The notes: generated from the sequence alone by a model not told the origin. 64,000 bases of DNA from Chryseobacterium sp. HSC-36S06 (GCF_024171485.1 NZ_JALJZX010000003.1:186001-250000); one strand, 5' to 3'. Shown: positions 1 to 8,890, numbered from the stretch's first letter. Numbers and translations are program-made.

Positions 1-3000
1 GATCGGATATTCACCTGTATGTTTCAGCCATTCATAATGCATGGATTCTTCCTGAATTTTCGAACGCTGATACATCGTTTCCATCGCACCCAAAACGCCG
101 CCTCTTTCGGTGATTCTGTCAAATTCCGCATAAACAGCTTCTTCAACCAAATCCGTCAGTTCTTCAATAATAAATGAACCCTGCAAAGGATTCTCGTTCT
201 TCGCCAAACCGAGTTCTTTATTGATAATCAGCTGAATTGCCATTGCTCTTCTTACAGACTCTTCTGTCGGCGTAGTAATCGCTTCGTCATAAGCATTGGT
301 GTGCAGCGAGTTACAGTTGTCGTAGATGGCATACAAAGCCTGTAAACTCGTCCTGATATCATTAAAATCGATTTCCTGAGCGTGAAGTGAACGGCCGGAA
401 GTCTGAATGTGGTATTTCAGCATCTGGCTTCTTTCATTGGCATGGTATTTTTCGCGCATTGCTTTTGCCCAGATTCTTCTCGCTACACGACCGATTACGG
501 CATATTCCGGATCAATTCCGTTCGAGAAAAAGAAGGATAAATTCGGAGCAAAATCGTTGATATCCATTCCGCGGCTCAGGTAATATTCCACATATGTGAA
601 ACCGTTTGCCAGAGTAAATGCGAGTTGGGAAATCGGATTAGCGCCCGCTTCCGCGATGTGATAACCTGAAATCGACACCGAATAGAAGTTTCTTACTTTT
701 TCTTTGATGAAATATTCCTGAACGTCGCCCATCAGCCTCAAAGCAAATTCCGTAGAGAAAATACAGGTATTCTGTGCCTGATCTTCTTTTAAAATATCTG
801 CCTGAACGGTTCCGCGAACGGTAGCGATGGTTTCGGCTTTAATCTTTGCGTAAACATCAGCATCAAGAATTTCGTCACCGGTTAAACCAAGTAATTTTAA
901 ACCTAAACCGTTATTGGAAGGCGGAAGTTCGCCGCTGTAAGTTGGACGTTTCAATCCTTTATCATCAAATTTCTGTTTTAAAGTATCTTCGACTTTATCC
1001 CAAAGATTATTTTCTTCAATATACTTCTCACAATTCTGGTCTATCGCAGCATTCATGAAAAACGCAAGCAGCATTGGCGCCGGACCGTTAATCGTCATGG
1101 AAACGGAAGTCATCGCGTTCACCAAATCAAAACCTGAATAGAGTTTTTTCGCATCATCCAAAGTCGCAATAGAAACTCCCGCGTTACCGATTTTCCCGTA
1201 AATATCAGGTGGAAACGCCGGATCCTGACCGTAAAGCGTCACCGAATCGAAAGCGGTAGAAAGTCTTTTCGCGTCCATATCTGCCGAAACATAATGGAAT
1301 CTGCGGTTGGTTCTTTCCGGTCCGCCTTCCCCAGCGAACATTCTTGTAGGATCTTCACCAGTTCTTTTGAACGGATAAATTCCGGCAGTGAAAGGAAATG
1401 CGCCCGGAACATTTTCCTGACCTTTCCAACGGATCAAATCACCCCAATCCTGGAATTTGGGCAAAGCAATCTTTGGAATCTGTAGATGCGAAAGTGTTTC
1501 AGATTTGGTCTGCACCTTAATTTCCTTCCCGCGAACAAAGTAGGAGTAAGTATCCGCTTGCAGTTCTTGCTTGAAATGATGCCAGCCGTGCAAGAAGGCC
1601 GCGTTTTCTTCCGAAAGCTCTTTTTTGGTTTTCAGGAATACTTTTTCCAGTTTGTCATGCGTATGCTGGTCGTCCTGGATAAGTGCTTTCGCGCCCTCAA
1701 TCAGGTACATTTTCTTGGCGATGAGTGCCTGATTTTCTACTTCTTTATCGTAAGCACGGTTATTTTCAACTATTTCAGAAAGATAGCGAACTCTTTTCGG
1801 AGGGATAATGGTGGTTTCTTCTGAAACATTCTGCTCAATATATCCGCTCAGATTTAATCCGTCGAACTTTTCATTTACTTTTTTAATTAATTCATTATAA
1901 AGTTCAGTCGTTCCCCAATCGTTGAACTGGCTGGCTTTCGTCGAGTAAACCGGCATTTCTTCCAAAGGCTGCTCGAACAGCAGATGATTTCTCTGAAACT
2001 GTTTTTTTACCGCCTGCAACGCGTCCAAAGCGCCCCGTTTGTCGGATTTATTTAAAGCGACCAAATCTGCATAATCGAGCATATCGATTTTCTCCAGTTG
2101 CGTTGAAGCGCCATATTCCGGAGTCATGACGTACATCGAAACATCAGCAATATCGGTAATTTCGGAACCTGACTGACCGATTCCTGAAGTTTCCAGAACG
2201 ATGACATCGGGTTTTGCAATTTTTAAAATATTTAATGCGGAATGAATGTGCGGAGAAACCGAAACATTGTTCTCACGCGTTGCCATCGAACGCATATAAA
2301 CACGGGGATCGTTGATAGAATTCATCCGGATTCTGTCGCCCAAAAGTGCACCGCCTGTTTTTTTCTTGGAAGGATCGATAGAAATGATCGCGATTTTCTT
2401 TTCCGGATTGGAACGGATAAATCTTCTTACCAGTTCGTCGGTTAACGAAGATTTTCCTGCACCGCCGGTTCCGGTAATCCCGATGATCGGAATGGTGGAA
2501 TCTTTTGCTCTTTCATCGATTTCTCTTACTAAATCTGGTTTCGATTCAGAAAAGTTTTCAACAGCAGAAATAACTTCTGCAATTGATTTTGAATCTTCGA
2601 AATTGATTTTGTCCAAATCTGTAACAATGATGTTTTCACCGGTTGCGTAATCTGATTTCTGTACGAGATCATCTATCATTCCCTGCAAGCCAAGTTCCCG
2701 GCCGTCATCAGGAGAATAAATTCTCGTTACGCCGTAATCCATTAAATCCTTAATTTCTTCGGGAAGGATTACACCGCCGCCACCGCCAAAAATTTTGATG
2801 TGTGAAGCGTTCTTCTCTTTTAAAAGATCATAGATGTATTTAAAATATTCGTTGTGACCGCCCTGATAAGAAGTAAGTGCGATGGCATTGGCATCTTCCT
2901 GAACCGCGCAGTTCACGACTTCTTCTGCCGATTTGTCGTGACCAAGGTGTATAACCTCAACACCGGTTGCCTGAATGACGCGGCGCATGATATTGATTGC

Positions 3001-3078
3001 AGCATCGTGTCCGTCGAACAATGCGGCGGCGGTAACGATACGGATTTTGTTTTTTGGAGAATATTTTTGGGTTTCCAT
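1..3078 (-). CDS. icmF: Fused isobutyryl-CoA / methylmalonyl-CoA-type mutase IcmF, C-terminus cut by window edge
   Basis: Adenosylcobalamin-dependent acyl-CoA mutase fused to its own G-protein chaperone, interconverting branched and linear acyl-CoAs in the cytoplasm. The frame is open for 1026 codons from the ATG at 3078 to the window edge. Order seen: N-terminal B12-binding domain with DGHDAA near residue 22 (the DxHxx cobalamin ligand motif), a MeaB/ArgK-like GTPase domain with P-loop GTGGAGKSS near residue 205 and an NKSD motif, then the mutase barrel running to the window edge. This order is typical of IcmF and not of MutA/MutB. The family usually has about 1080-1130 residues, so roughly 60-100 C-terminal residues lie outside. 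Substrate preference (isobutyryl, isovaleryl or pivalyl) cannot be told from the sequence. It stands alone here and diverges from the small gene at 3252. Confidence 0.9.
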   Translation of the reverse strand, partial: METQKYSPKNKIRIVTAAALFDGHDAAINIMRRVIQATGVEVIHLGHDKSAEEVVNCAVQEDANAIALTSYQGGHNEYFKYIYDLLKEKNASHIKIFGGGGGVILPEEIKDLMDYGVTRIYSPDDGRELGLQGMIDDLVQKSDYATGENIIVTDLDKINFEDSKSIAEVISAVENFSESKPDLVREIDERAKDSTIPIIGITGTGGAGKSSLTDELVRRFIRSNPEKKIAIISIDPSKKKTGGALLGDRIRMNSINDPRVYMRSMATRENNVSVSPHIHSALNILKIAKPDVIVLETSGIGQSGSEITDIADVSMYVMTPEYGASTQLEKIDMLDYADLVALNKSDKRGALDALQAVKKQFQRNHLLFEQPLEEMPVYSTKASQFNDWGTTELYNELIKKVNEKFDGLNLSGYIEQNVSEETTIIPPKRVRYLSEIVENNRAYDKEVENQALIAKKMYLIEGAKALIQDDQHTHDKLEKVFLKTKKELSEENAAFLHGWHHFKQELQADTYSYFVRGKEIKVQTKSETLSHLQIPKIALPKFQDWGDLIRWKGQENVPGAFPFTAGIYPFKRTGEDPTRMFAGEGGPERTNRRFHYVSADMDAKRLSTAFDSVTLYGQDPAFPPDIYGKIGNAGVSIATLDDAKKLYSGFDLVNAMTSVSMTINGPAPMLLAFFMNAAIDQNCEKYIEENNLWDKVEDTLKQKFDDKGLKRPTYSGELPPSNNGLGLKLLGLTGDEILDADVYAKIKAETIATVRGTVQADILKEDQAQNTCIFSTEFALRLMGDVQEYFIKEKVRNFYSVSISGYHIAEAGANPISQLAFTLANGFTYVEYYLSRGMDINDFAPNLSFFFSNGIDPEYAVIGRVARRIWAKAMREKYHANERSQMLKYHIQTSGRSLHAQEIDFNDIRTSLQALYAIYDNCNSLHTNAYDEAITTPTEESVRRAMAIQLIINKELGLAKNENPLQGSFIIEELTDLVEEAVYAEFDRITERGGVLGAMETMYQRSKIQEESMHYEWLKHTGEYPI

Positions 3079-3227
3079 AATTGAATGTTCGATAGTTTTC
3101 AAAGATAAACATTTATATAAAATTTAAAAACGGAAGCAAGTTCCTGATTCAAAATGTTTTGTATTTAAAAAACCGGATTTCAATTCACAGAAACATATTC
3201 AATTCTGTCTATTCATATAAAATTCAA

Positions 3228-3235
3228 TATTTTTG
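3228..3235 (+). promoter_or_regulatory. Promoter -7 box for the gene at 3252
   Basis: TATTTTTG matches the Bacteroidota -7 consensus TAnnTTTG and ends 16 bases before the ATG. No clear -33 TTG was seen at the usual distance. Confidence 0.45.
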
Positions 3236-3251
3236 CGGAAACCTATATTAT

Positions 3252-3584
3252 ATGAAGCGCGCCCTAATTTATCTTCTAGCCGGAACATTAATCAGTTTTG
3301 TTCTGAATTATTTTCTTTTGGGAAGTGAGGGTTGGGCGCTGGATCTTTATTATGGTTTTGCTTTTGGATCAGCCTGGGGAATGGCGTATTTTCTTGATGA
3401 TGAAAAATTCACTTTACCTCAGAAGCTGGGAATTTCTTTTATCGGAATGGCGGTTCTGGTTGTTATAGGAATTTTCCTGTTTGATCTGGAGAAAGCCGTT
3501 CCTTCTGTTATTAAATTTTCGATGGTTTTTGTGGCGTATTATATTTTTGCGAGTTTTAAAAGCTCTAAATCGCTGAGAAAATAG
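3252..3584 (+). CDS. Small hypothetical inner-membrane protein, 110 aa
   Basis: Not recognised as a named family. The chosen start is ATG 3252 (MKRALIYLL), because a TAnnTTTG promoter lies 16 bases before it; an in-frame start at 3159 would place that promoter inside the gene. The protein is mainly hydrophobic with about four membrane segments: residues 3-21, 27-45, 55-75 and 83-102. It has a short charged loop (DDEKF) and a basic tail (KSSKSLRK), so it is probably an integral membrane protein with a cytoplasmic C-terminus. It is divergent from icmF and separated from rplM by 172 bases, so no functional link can be inferred. Codon use looks like the neighbours. Confidence 0.65.
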   Translation: MKRALIYLLAGTLISFVLNYFLLGSEGWALDLYYGFAFGSAWGMAYFLDDEKFTLPQKLGISFIGMAVLVVIGIFLFDLEKAVPSVIKFSMVFVAYYIFASFKSSKSLRK

Positions 3585-3701
3585 TCTGAATTATTCTCTT
3601 AAAAAGACCATCACTTTGGTTCGACGAAAGAAATAACCACATCATTTTCAAATTCTTAGGATAATCTTTCCCAAAACATTTTCAGTTCCGAAAAAAATCT
3701 C

Positions 3702-3709
3702 TACCTTTG
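3702..3709 (+). promoter_or_regulatory. Promoter -7 box of the rplM-rpsI(-rpsB) transcript
   Basis: TACCTTTG fits TAnnTTTG exactly and continues as GCACAC, as also seen before rplC, rpsL and aspS. The start of transcription should lie about 6-8 bases downstream, giving a leader of about 40 bases before the GTG of rplM. The -33 region is only a T-run (3679-3682). Confidence 0.7.
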
Positions 3710-3713
3710 CACA

Positions 3714-3756
3714 CCCTATTTAGGGAAAATTATGTTTAATCGTTAAACGAAAAAGT
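3714..3756 (+). promoter_or_regulatory. rplM leader with two small hairpins and a 4-codon upstream ORF
   Basis: CCCTA (3714-3718) pairs with TAGGG (3721-3725). GTTTAA (3734-3739) pairs with TTAAAC (3743-3748). An ATG at 3732 opens a mini-ORF reading Met-Phe-Asn-Arg-stop and ending at 3746, ten bases before the GTG of rplM. The first 22 bases after the -7 core closely match the rplC leader. Whether this is an L13-type autoregulatory leader is inference. Confidence 0.4.
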
Positions 3757-4212
3757 GTGAATACATTAAGTTACAAAACAGTTTCAGCTAACAAAGCTAC
3801 CGCTAATAAAGAATGGGTTGTGGTAGACGCTGAAGGACAACCGTTAGGAAGACTAGCTTCTAAGGTTGCAAAGATTTTGAGAGGAAAGCACAAAACGAAT
3901 TTTACGCCTCACGCAGACTGCGGAGATAACGTAATCGTTTTGAATGCTGGGAAAGTAACCCTTTCCGGGAACAAGTGGGCTGACAAGACTTACATTTGGC
4001 ATACTGGGTACCCAGGAGGTCAAAAGTCAATGACTGCTCTTGAACTTCAGAAAAAAGATTCTTTAAAAGTATTGGAAAAATCTGTAAAAGGTATGCTTCC
4101 AAAAAACAGATTAGGATCTCAGTTATTCAGCAACCTTTATTTATATGAAGGAACTGAACACAAACATGAAGCTCAACAGCCAAAAGTTATTAATATTAAC
4201 GAATTCAAATAA
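3757..4212 (+). CDS. rplM: 50S ribosomal protein L13
   Basis: An early-assembling 23S rRNA-binding protein of the large subunit. The 151 residues match the family length, with the characteristic [14 protein letters not shown] near residue 22 and the [10 protein letters not shown] segment near residue 80. The start is a GTG (3757), chosen because the protein begins correctly there and no in-frame ATG precedes it. rpsI follows after 5 bases, the near-universal L13-S9 pair. A TAnnTTTG promoter and a short structured leader precede it. Confidence 0.97.
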   Translation: MNTLSYKTVSANKATANKEWVVVDAEGQPLGRLASKVAKILRGKHKTNFTPHADCGDNVIVLNAGKVTLSGNKWADKTYIWHTGYPGGQKSMTALELQKKDSLKVLEKSVKGMLPKNRLGSQLFSNLYLYEGTEHKHEAQQPKVININEFK

Positions 4213-4217
4213 TTAAT

Positions 4218-4604
4218 ATGTCAATAGTTCATAAAATCGGAAGAAGAAAAACTTCTGTTGCAAGAGTTTATGTGAGACCAGGTTCTGGTGTTATCACTAT
4301 TAACAAGAAAGATTCTAAGGAATATTTCGGAACTGATGTTTTGGTTTACAAAGTTAATCAGCCATTTTTGTTGACAGAAACTGTAGGTCAGTATGACGTA
4401 ACAGTGAATGTTTTCGGAGGCGGAATTACTGGTCAGGCAGAAGCTATCAGATTAGGAGTTTCCAGAGCATTATGTGAGATCAACGCTGAATTCAGGTTAT
4501 TGCTTAAACCACACGGTTTGCTTACAAGAGATGCAAGAATGGTGGAGAGAAAGAAACCAGGTCAGAAGAAAGCAAGAAAGAGATTCCAGTTCTCAAAACG
4601 TTAA
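4218..4604 (+). CDS. rpsI: 30S ribosomal protein S9
   Basis: A small-subunit head protein whose C-terminal tail reaches P-site tRNA. The 128 residues open with the [18 protein letters not shown] signature and end in the basic tail [14 protein letters not shown], with the conserved terminal Lys-Arg. It is co-transcribed with rplM, five bases upstream. The 182 bases between it and rpsB hold a heptamer-type inverted repeat and a separate nested stem, described in their own entries, so rpsB may be partly uncoupled from this pair. Confidence 0.97.
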   Translation: MSIVHKIGRRKTSVARVYVRPGSGVITINKKDSKEYFGTDVLVYKVNQPFLLTETVGQYDVTVNVFGGGITGQAEAIRLGVSRALCEINAEFRLLLKPHGLLTRDARMVERKKPGQKKARKRFQFSKR

Positions 4605-4609
4605 TTCAA

Positions 4610-4689
4610 AAGATTCAAGACACGAGACGCAGGATTCAGGATGTTTTTCAGAAATCTTGGTTCCCGGTTCTTGGCTCTATTATCTAATC
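4610..4689. repeat. Inverted array of degenerate 7-base units between rpsI and rpsB
   Basis: Five consecutive 7-base units run from 4610 to 4644 (for example AAGATTC, GAGACGC). A 10-base centre follows, then five units from 4655 to 4689 (for example TCTTGGT, TCCCGGT). Read on the minus strand, the right arm gives units of the same purine-rich kind, so the two arms are a degenerate inverted repeat. Aligning the arms over 25 positions gives 16 Watson-Crick and 3 wobble pairs by eye. Related arrays occur at 19666, 41429, 43585 and 46131. Confidence 0.6.
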
Positions 4690-4700
4690 AAAATGCCCCG

Positions 4701-4772
4701 TTTAGTTTAGCACCCAAACTTTTCTCCCATCTAAAGAAAAGTTGATTGCGAAAAAGCGGAACGTAAACTAAA
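4701..4772 (+). promoter_or_regulatory. Nested stem directly upstream of rpsB, candidate S2 leader
   Basis: TTTAGTTTA (4701-4709) is the exact complement of TAAACTAAA (4764-4772). Inside it, AACTTTTC (4717-4724) is the exact complement of GAAAAGTT (4736-4743). The outer stem ends 14 bases before the rpsB ATG and has no T-run after it, so it is not a terminator. Ribosomal protein operons often carry autoregulatory leaders; that role here is inference. Confidence 0.45.
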
Positions 4773-4786
4773 AACAAAAAAGCGAC

Positions 4787-5554
4787 ATGGCAAAAGCAAA
4801 TGTTAAAGACCTTTTAGAGGCAGGTGTACACTTCGGTCACATGACCAGAAAGTGGAATCCAAATATGGCTCCATACATTTTTATGGAGAAAAACGGTATT
4901 CACATTGTAGACTTACATAAAACAGCAGTAAAATTAGACGAGGCTTGTAACGCTTTGGAAAAAATTACTTCTGCAGGCAAAAAAGTTCTTTTCGTAGCTA
5001 CAAAGAAACAAGCGAAAGAAGTAGTTGCTAAATATGCAGCTGAACTTAATATGCCTTATATTACTGAAAGATGGCCAGGTGGAATGTTAACAAACTTTGT
5101 TACCATACGTAAAGCTGTTAAGAAAATGAACCACATTGATAAAATGAAGAAAGACGGAACTTTCGAAACTTTATCTAAAAAAGAAAGACTTCAGGTTGAC
5201 CGTCAGCGTGCTAACCTTGAGAAAAACTTAGGTTCAATTTCTGACATGGTTCGTCTTCCTTCAGCAATTTTCGTTGTTGATATTATGAAAGAACACATCG
5301 CAGTAACCGAAGCTAAAAAATTGGGTATCCCTGTATTCGCTATCGTTGATACGAACTCAGATCCAAGAAAAGTAGATTTCGTTATTCCAGGAAATGATGA
5401 TGCTTCTAAATCTATCGATATGATCCTTAGCGTAGTTTCAGGTTCTATCAAAGACGGATTGTCTCAAAGAAAAGCAGATAAAGAAAAATCTAAAGAAGAA
5501 GGAGAAAAAGTATCAGCTGAGGCTGATGCAGATTTCGACACTGCTTCAGAATAA
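4787..5554 (+). CDS. rpsB: 30S ribosomal protein S2
   Basis: A small-subunit body/head protein, added late in assembly. The 255 residues carry the family hallmarks VHFGHMTRKWNPNMAPYIF near the N-terminus and the RWPGGMLTNF block near residue 90. The last 35 residues form a charged Lys/Glu/Ala/Asp tail not needed for the fold. In most bacteria tsf (EF-Ts) follows rpsB; here a strong terminator begins 25 bases after the stop and the next gene is on the other strand, so tsf must lie elsewhere. A nested stem precedes the start. Confidence 0.97.
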   Translation: MAKANVKDLLEAGVHFGHMTRKWNPNMAPYIFMEKNGIHIVDLHKTAVKLDEACNALEKITSAGKKVLFVATKKQAKEVVAKYAAELNMPYITERWPGGMLTNFVTIRKAVKKMNHIDKMKKDGTFETLSKKERLQVDRQRANLEKNLGSISDMVRLPSAIFVVDIMKEHIAVTEAKKLGIPVFAIVDTNSDPRKVDFVIPGNDDASKSIDMILSVVSGSIKDGLSQRKADKEKSKEEGEKVSAEADADFDTASE

Positions 5555-5578
5555 GATTTTATCTTCAGATATTGAAAA

Positions 5579-5608
5579 AGGTTCAGAAAATTTCTGAACC
5601 TTTTTTTT
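5579..5608 (+). terminator. Intrinsic terminator after rpsB
   Basis: GGTTCAGAAA and TTTCTGAACC are perfect 10-base arms, with a T8 run at 5601-5608. Confidence 0.9.
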
Positions 5609-5614
5609 GTTTAG

Positions 5615-5641
5615 AAAAAATACCCGGCAAAAGCTCGGGTA
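5615..5641 (-). terminator. Intrinsic terminator for the minus-strand gene at 5665
   Basis: TACCCG (5621-5626) pairs with CGGGTA (5636-5641), followed on the minus strand by T6. It stands tail to tail with the rpsB terminator. Confidence 0.8.
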
Positions 5642-5664
5642 CATTTTCCTTTTAATCATAAAGT

Positions 5665-6297
5665 TTAGTTTCCTCCAGCGTTTTGTGCATATTTTCCGGA
5701 AGGTAAATTGCTTTCTGTGCTGCTTAAGGTAACAATTGTATTTTTGGCAATACTTTTTGAGGATGAATAATTTGCATTACAGGCATTGCCGCTCAGCTGA
5801 TAATTCCCTTTCTTCAGCACGACAAAGTTTTCGCCGCCAGCACGGACAGGGAGATTGTATGATTCCTTTCCGTGTACCCTGATGATCATGTTACAGCCGG
5901 AATTATTCTGGATCAGCAGAATCGCTTCTTTGTTCGTCACATCATTATCAAAAAGCTGGTTCAGCAGTTTTACGGTTTTCTGCTCGTGCGCTCCGGGGTT
6001 TCCGGCGGTAAGCTTGCGGAATTCTTCATCTTCATTCTGAACGTCTGCAAACTTTGAATTTTGGGGAGTTACAGATTTCGCCGTCGCAAGTTGGACAGGA
6101 GTTTTTCCCTGATTAGACTTTTTAAGGGCTGCCAATTTGGTGTTGAGGGTGCCTCGCCGCGGATCATCGCGTTGGGCGGTCTTCAGAAACGCTTCAATTT
6201 CTTTTGCGTCTGTACTTTTCAGGATATTGCTGTTCTGTATTTGGGCAGCAAGGGACATGCAGCTGAACGCCGCAAGCATAAAAAATGTTTTCGTCAT
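5665..6297 (-). CDS. Secreted hypothetical protein, 210 aa, paralogue of the gene at 7062
   Basis: The function is not recognised. A signal peptide (MTKTFFMLAAFSCMSLAAQ) suggests export. The first half has a short motif QRDDPRRGTL. The last ~110 residues carry a segment beginning VKLLNQLFDND, then a region with two cysteines (SGCNMIIRV and GNACNANY) that suggests a small beta-rich domain. The gene product at 7062 shares both parts in the same order (HPDDPKRS; VKILNSLFDNDP; SKCNIIMRI), so the two are paralogues on either side of trmB. It might belong to the group annotated DUF6759 in Chryseobacterium, but this is memory and unchecked. A terminator lies 23 bases past the stop. Confidence 0.7.
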   Translation of the reverse strand: MTKTFFMLAAFSCMSLAAQIQNSNILKSTDAKEIEAFLKTAQRDDPRRGTLNTKLAALKKSNQGKTPVQLATAKSVTPQNSKFADVQNEDEEFRKLTAGNPGAHEQKTVKLLNQLFDNDVTNKEAILLIQNNSGCNMIIRVHGKESYNLPVRAGGENFVVLKKGNYQLSGNACNANYSSSKSIAKNTIVTLSSTESNLPSGKYAQNAGGN

Positions 6298-6313
6298 TAA
6301 AGAGAAACAGGAA

Positions 6314-6991
6314 TTACTTGATTTTAAATTTAATGTAGGTAATCGTTTTGCCTTTCGCCGAAAATAAACCCTCGTAATAAGTTTTTATTTCCCTTAAAAG
6401 CGGAGTTCCCGGCTCGTATTCCGGCGCTCCGTAGATGTCATGATGGGCAGAAATAATCTCGTGGCCTTGCCCCTGCAGCAACCCAAGTGTATATCCGTGC
6501 AAAAATTCAGAATCTGTTTTCAGATGAACTGTGCCCTCTTTTTTAAGCATTTTTTTGTACCGCTCCAGAAATTCCGGATTGGTCATGCGGTGCTTTGTTC
6601 TCTTGAATTTGATTTGAGGATCCGGAAAGGTAATCCATATTTCATCAACCTCATCCTGTGCGAAAAAACCTTCCAGAAGCTCAATCTGTGTTCTCAGGAA
6701 TGCCACATTGGTCAGATTTTCTGCAATTGCTTCTTTGGCTCCAAACCAAAATCTGGCGCCTTTGATGTCTATTCCGATGAAGTTTTTTTCGGGAAATGCT
6801 TTTGCCAGTCCTACGGAATATTCTCCTTTTCCGCAACCAAGTTCCAAAACTATAGGATTGTCGTTTCTGAAGACTTCGCTTCGCCACTTTCCTTTCAAAT
6901 GGTAGTTGTCTAGCGCCTCTTCTCTCGTTGGCTGAAATACATTCTTAAGTGTTCTGTTCTCGGCAAACCTTGCCAGTTTATTTTTACCCAT
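6314..6991 (-). CDS. trmB: tRNA (guanine-N7-)-methyltransferase TrmB
   Basis: Makes m7G46 in the variable loop of tRNAs using S-adenosylmethionine. The 225 residues hold the SAM-binding motif VLELGCGKGEYSVGLA near residue 50, the FIGIDIKGAR acidic loop, and the family-specific DEIWITFPDPQIKFKRTKHR segment near residue 118 (the PDPxxK motif). A TAnnTTTG box (minus strand, 7012-7019) lies 20 bases before the ATG. It is sandwiched between two paralogous secreted-protein genes, with 16 bases to the next one, with which it may be co-transcribed. Confidence 0.95.
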   Translation of the reverse strand: MGKNKLARFAENRTLKNVFQPTREEALDNYHLKGKWRSEVFRNDNPIVLELGCGKGEYSVGLAKAFPEKNFIGIDIKGARFWFGAKEAIAENLTNVAFLRTQIELLEGFFAQDEVDEIWITFPDPQIKFKRTKHRMTNPEFLERYKKMLKKEGTVHLKTDSEFLHGYTLGLLQGQGHEIISAHHDIYGAPEYEPGTPLLREIKTYYEGLFSAKGKTITYIKFKIK

Positions 6992-7011
6992 TTTCTACAT
7001 TCAAAAACGTG

Positions 7012-7019
7012 CAAAAATA
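7012..7019 (-). promoter_or_regulatory. Promoter -7 box of trmB
   Basis: The minus strand reads TATTTTTG, matching TAnnTTTG, 20 bases before the trmB ATG. Confidence 0.5.
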
Positions 7020-7061
7020 AATAAAATTGTTCAGTACCCACTTTTTTTATGGGTTTAATAT

Positions 7062-7844
7062 TTATTTTGTTCCAAGAGCTACCATCACCGCTTTCTGCAC
7101 GGTTTTCTGTGATGCATACTGTGCACCGCAAAGAAGGCTGCTGAAGAGATAATCACCTTTTGCAACCACAATGGTATTATCGCTTTCTGCGGGTATTGCG
7201 AGCCTGTATTTTGTATTGCCAACGCCCTCAATTCTCATGATAATATTGCACTTGGATTTGTTTTCGATCAGTACGATACTCTCTTTACTGTTGGGATCGT
7301 TATCAAAAAGGGAATTAAGGATTTTTACTGTATTATTCTTATGTTCGATCGGATTTACAGACATCAGCATCTCGAATTCTGCTTCTTCGGGATTTACATA
7401 TCCGGAGGACGCGCCGCCTGCTGAAGTGGCCGGTGCAGAGGTTCCCGCACTGCCGTATGATTTCGTTACATAAGTGCCCGGTTTTTTCTGCGATTCCTCG
7501 CGGTATTTTGCGATCTGCTTTTGTTTGATGATTTCATTCATCTCATCGAAACTTATTCTTGTGGAAGGTTTACGTTTCAGAAGGGCAAGCTTCTCCTGAA
7601 AATCCTTCACTCTCTGATCTGCGGGATGTGCCGTCTTAATATAGTCGTTCAACAGTTTTACAAGTCGTGGTTTCAGTACAGAACGTTTCGGATCATCCGG
7701 GTGGGCGATACGCAGGTAAGAATCAATTTCGTAAATATTGTAGCTGCGAAGAATATTGCTGAAATCTTTGCCTTTGCGCTGGGCAGAGAGATTACAGAGT
7801 GACAACAACATTAAAAAACAAAATAAATTTTTAACAAAAGACAT
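7062..7844 (-). CDS. Secreted hypothetical protein, 260 aa, paralogue of the gene at 5665
   Basis: The function is not recognised. A signal peptide (MSFVKNLFCFLMLLSLCNLSAQ) is followed by an alpha-helical region with the repeated motif AHP(A/D)D, as in HPDDPKRS and HPADQRV. A low-complexity Ser/Ala/Gly linker covers about residues 125-150. The C-terminal domain (VKILNSLFDNDPNSKES onward) is shared with the 5665 gene, including paired cysteines in SKCNIIMRI and LCGAQYAS. It is 50 residues longer than its paralogue, because of the linker and an extra helical repeat. It is probably periplasmic or surface associated; no enzyme motif was seen. A TATATTTG box on the minus strand (7903-7910) may be its promoter. 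Confidence 0.7.
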   Translation of the reverse strand: MSFVKNLFCFLMLLSLCNLSAQRKGKDFSNILRSYNIYEIDSYLRIAHPDDPKRSVLKPRLVKLLNDYIKTAHPADQRVKDFQEKLALLKRKPSTRISFDEMNEIIKQKQIAKYREESQKKPGTYVTKSYGSAGTSAPATSAGGASSGYVNPEEAEFEMLMSVNPIEHKNNTVKILNSLFDNDPNSKESIVLIENKSKCNIIMRIEGVGNTKYRLAIPAESDNTIVVAKGDYLFSSLLCGAQYASQKTVQKAVMVALGTK

Positions 7845-7951
7845 TCAGTGAAATTTATGAGTTAATATAAAGCAGGACACAAAATCCTAAATAACGAGCC
7901 GCCAAATATAAAACTTTTAATTTAACATAAAAAATTAAAAATCGCGAAAAA

Positions 7952-8743
7952 TTACTTCGTAATCTCCATTAAGTGCGAATTCCGCAGTCTACGTTGGTAA
8001 ATTGGCAGATATTTCTCAATGTAAACCGACACTGCTTCGTAATTATTGCTTTGTACGTAAGGTAAGATATTATCTGAGGTATACACGAACTGCAGGAAAT
8101 TATCGATGTAATTTGCAGGAATTTTAAGACTGGTAAAATATTCGGTGCCGAAGTAATTCCTGATCCCGGTTACCGCACTGTTCATTTTCTCGTACTGTTG
8201 TGCACGTTCTTTCTTCTTTCTTTCGCCAGACAAGATATCGTATATACTTTCTATACTGAATGTAAGACTTCCGCCTGCAAGCCCTGCTACGGGGAGTTGT
8301 GGTGGCGTACCGTCGCCTTTCGGAGCCGGTAATCCGATCATTTTCTGAAGTGCCAGCGCCTTTTCTCCAGTTTTCAGGGAGCTTACATCTTTTCGTAAGT
8401 TTCCGGTAGGTTTAAATTTGCTGATCACCACTTCCTGAATATCATAATAGGCGATCTTCAGTTCTACGAAATTGTTTAAATTCTGAAGGTCATCAGCGCT
8501 TACTGTTACATCTTTTCTGTCGGTAACAATTGAGGTAAATCGAATCACGTCGCCGGGTTTCGCCGGGATCTTAAAAGCACCGAAATAATCTGTATAAACC
8601 GTACTTTGGGAAGTAAGGTTGGTTACATAAACCTGGTTCAGATAATACACCGAATTATCTCTGATGATAATTTCTCCGGAAAAAAACTGGGCCTGAACTT
8701 TAGCAATCAACAGTAAAGTGGTGAGCAGAAAAAATTTCTTCAT
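7952..8743 (-). CDS. Secreted protein with carboxypeptidase-regulatory-like domain
   Basis: The signal peptide MKKFFLLTTLLLIAKVQAQ is followed by a ~75-residue beta-sandwich segment (GEIIIRDNSVYYLNQVYVTN ... GAFKIPAKPGDVIRFTSI). This resembles the carboxypeptidase D regulatory-like domain found at the N-terminus of many Bacteroidota outer-membrane proteins. The remaining ~170 residues are helical and unrecognised; no beta-barrel follows, so it is not a TonB receptor. The start at 8743 (MKKFF) is preferred over an in-frame start at 8749. A TATTTTTG box (minus, 8752-8759) lies only 8 bases before the chosen ATG, which would leave almost no leader. Confidence 0.7.
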   Translation of the reverse strand: MKKFFLLTTLLLIAKVQAQFFSGEIIIRDNSVYYLNQVYVTNLTSQSTVYTDYFGAFKIPAKPGDVIRFTSIVTDRKDVTVSADDLQNLNNFVELKIAYYDIQEVVISKFKPTGNLRKDVSSLKTGEKALALQKMIGLPAPKGDGTPPQLPVAGLAGGSLTFSIESIYDILSGERKKKERAQQYEKMNSAVTGIRNYFGTEYFTSLKIPANYIDNFLQFVYTSDNILPYVQSNNYEAVSVYIEKYLPIYQRRLRNSHLMEITK

Positions 8744-8751
8744 ATACACGG

Positions 8752-8759
8752 CAAAAATA
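8752..8759 (-). promoter_or_regulatory. Promoter -7 box very close to the start at 8743
   Basis: The minus strand reads TATTTTTG, 8 bases before the ATG, implying a leaderless or nearly leaderless transcript if it is used. Confidence 0.4.
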
Positions 8760-8890
8760 AGTGAAATATCACATAACCTACGGTGATAAGATGGGATTTT
8801 GCGGTTAAAGTTAGGTTAAACTGAGTACTAAATTGTTAAATAATCCCAAAGTCATAACGCTTGAAAGGAATGTAAAAAGGATGAACTGGC

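Noticed and set aside
3159-3251. Upstream 31-codon extension of the small membrane protein
   Set aside because: It lies across the TAnnTTTG promoter and lacks the hydrophobic N-terminus; start 3252 fits better.
4474-4710. Alternative frame in the 3' end of rpsI running into the spacer
   Set aside because: Overlaps S9 in another frame and continues through the heptamer array.
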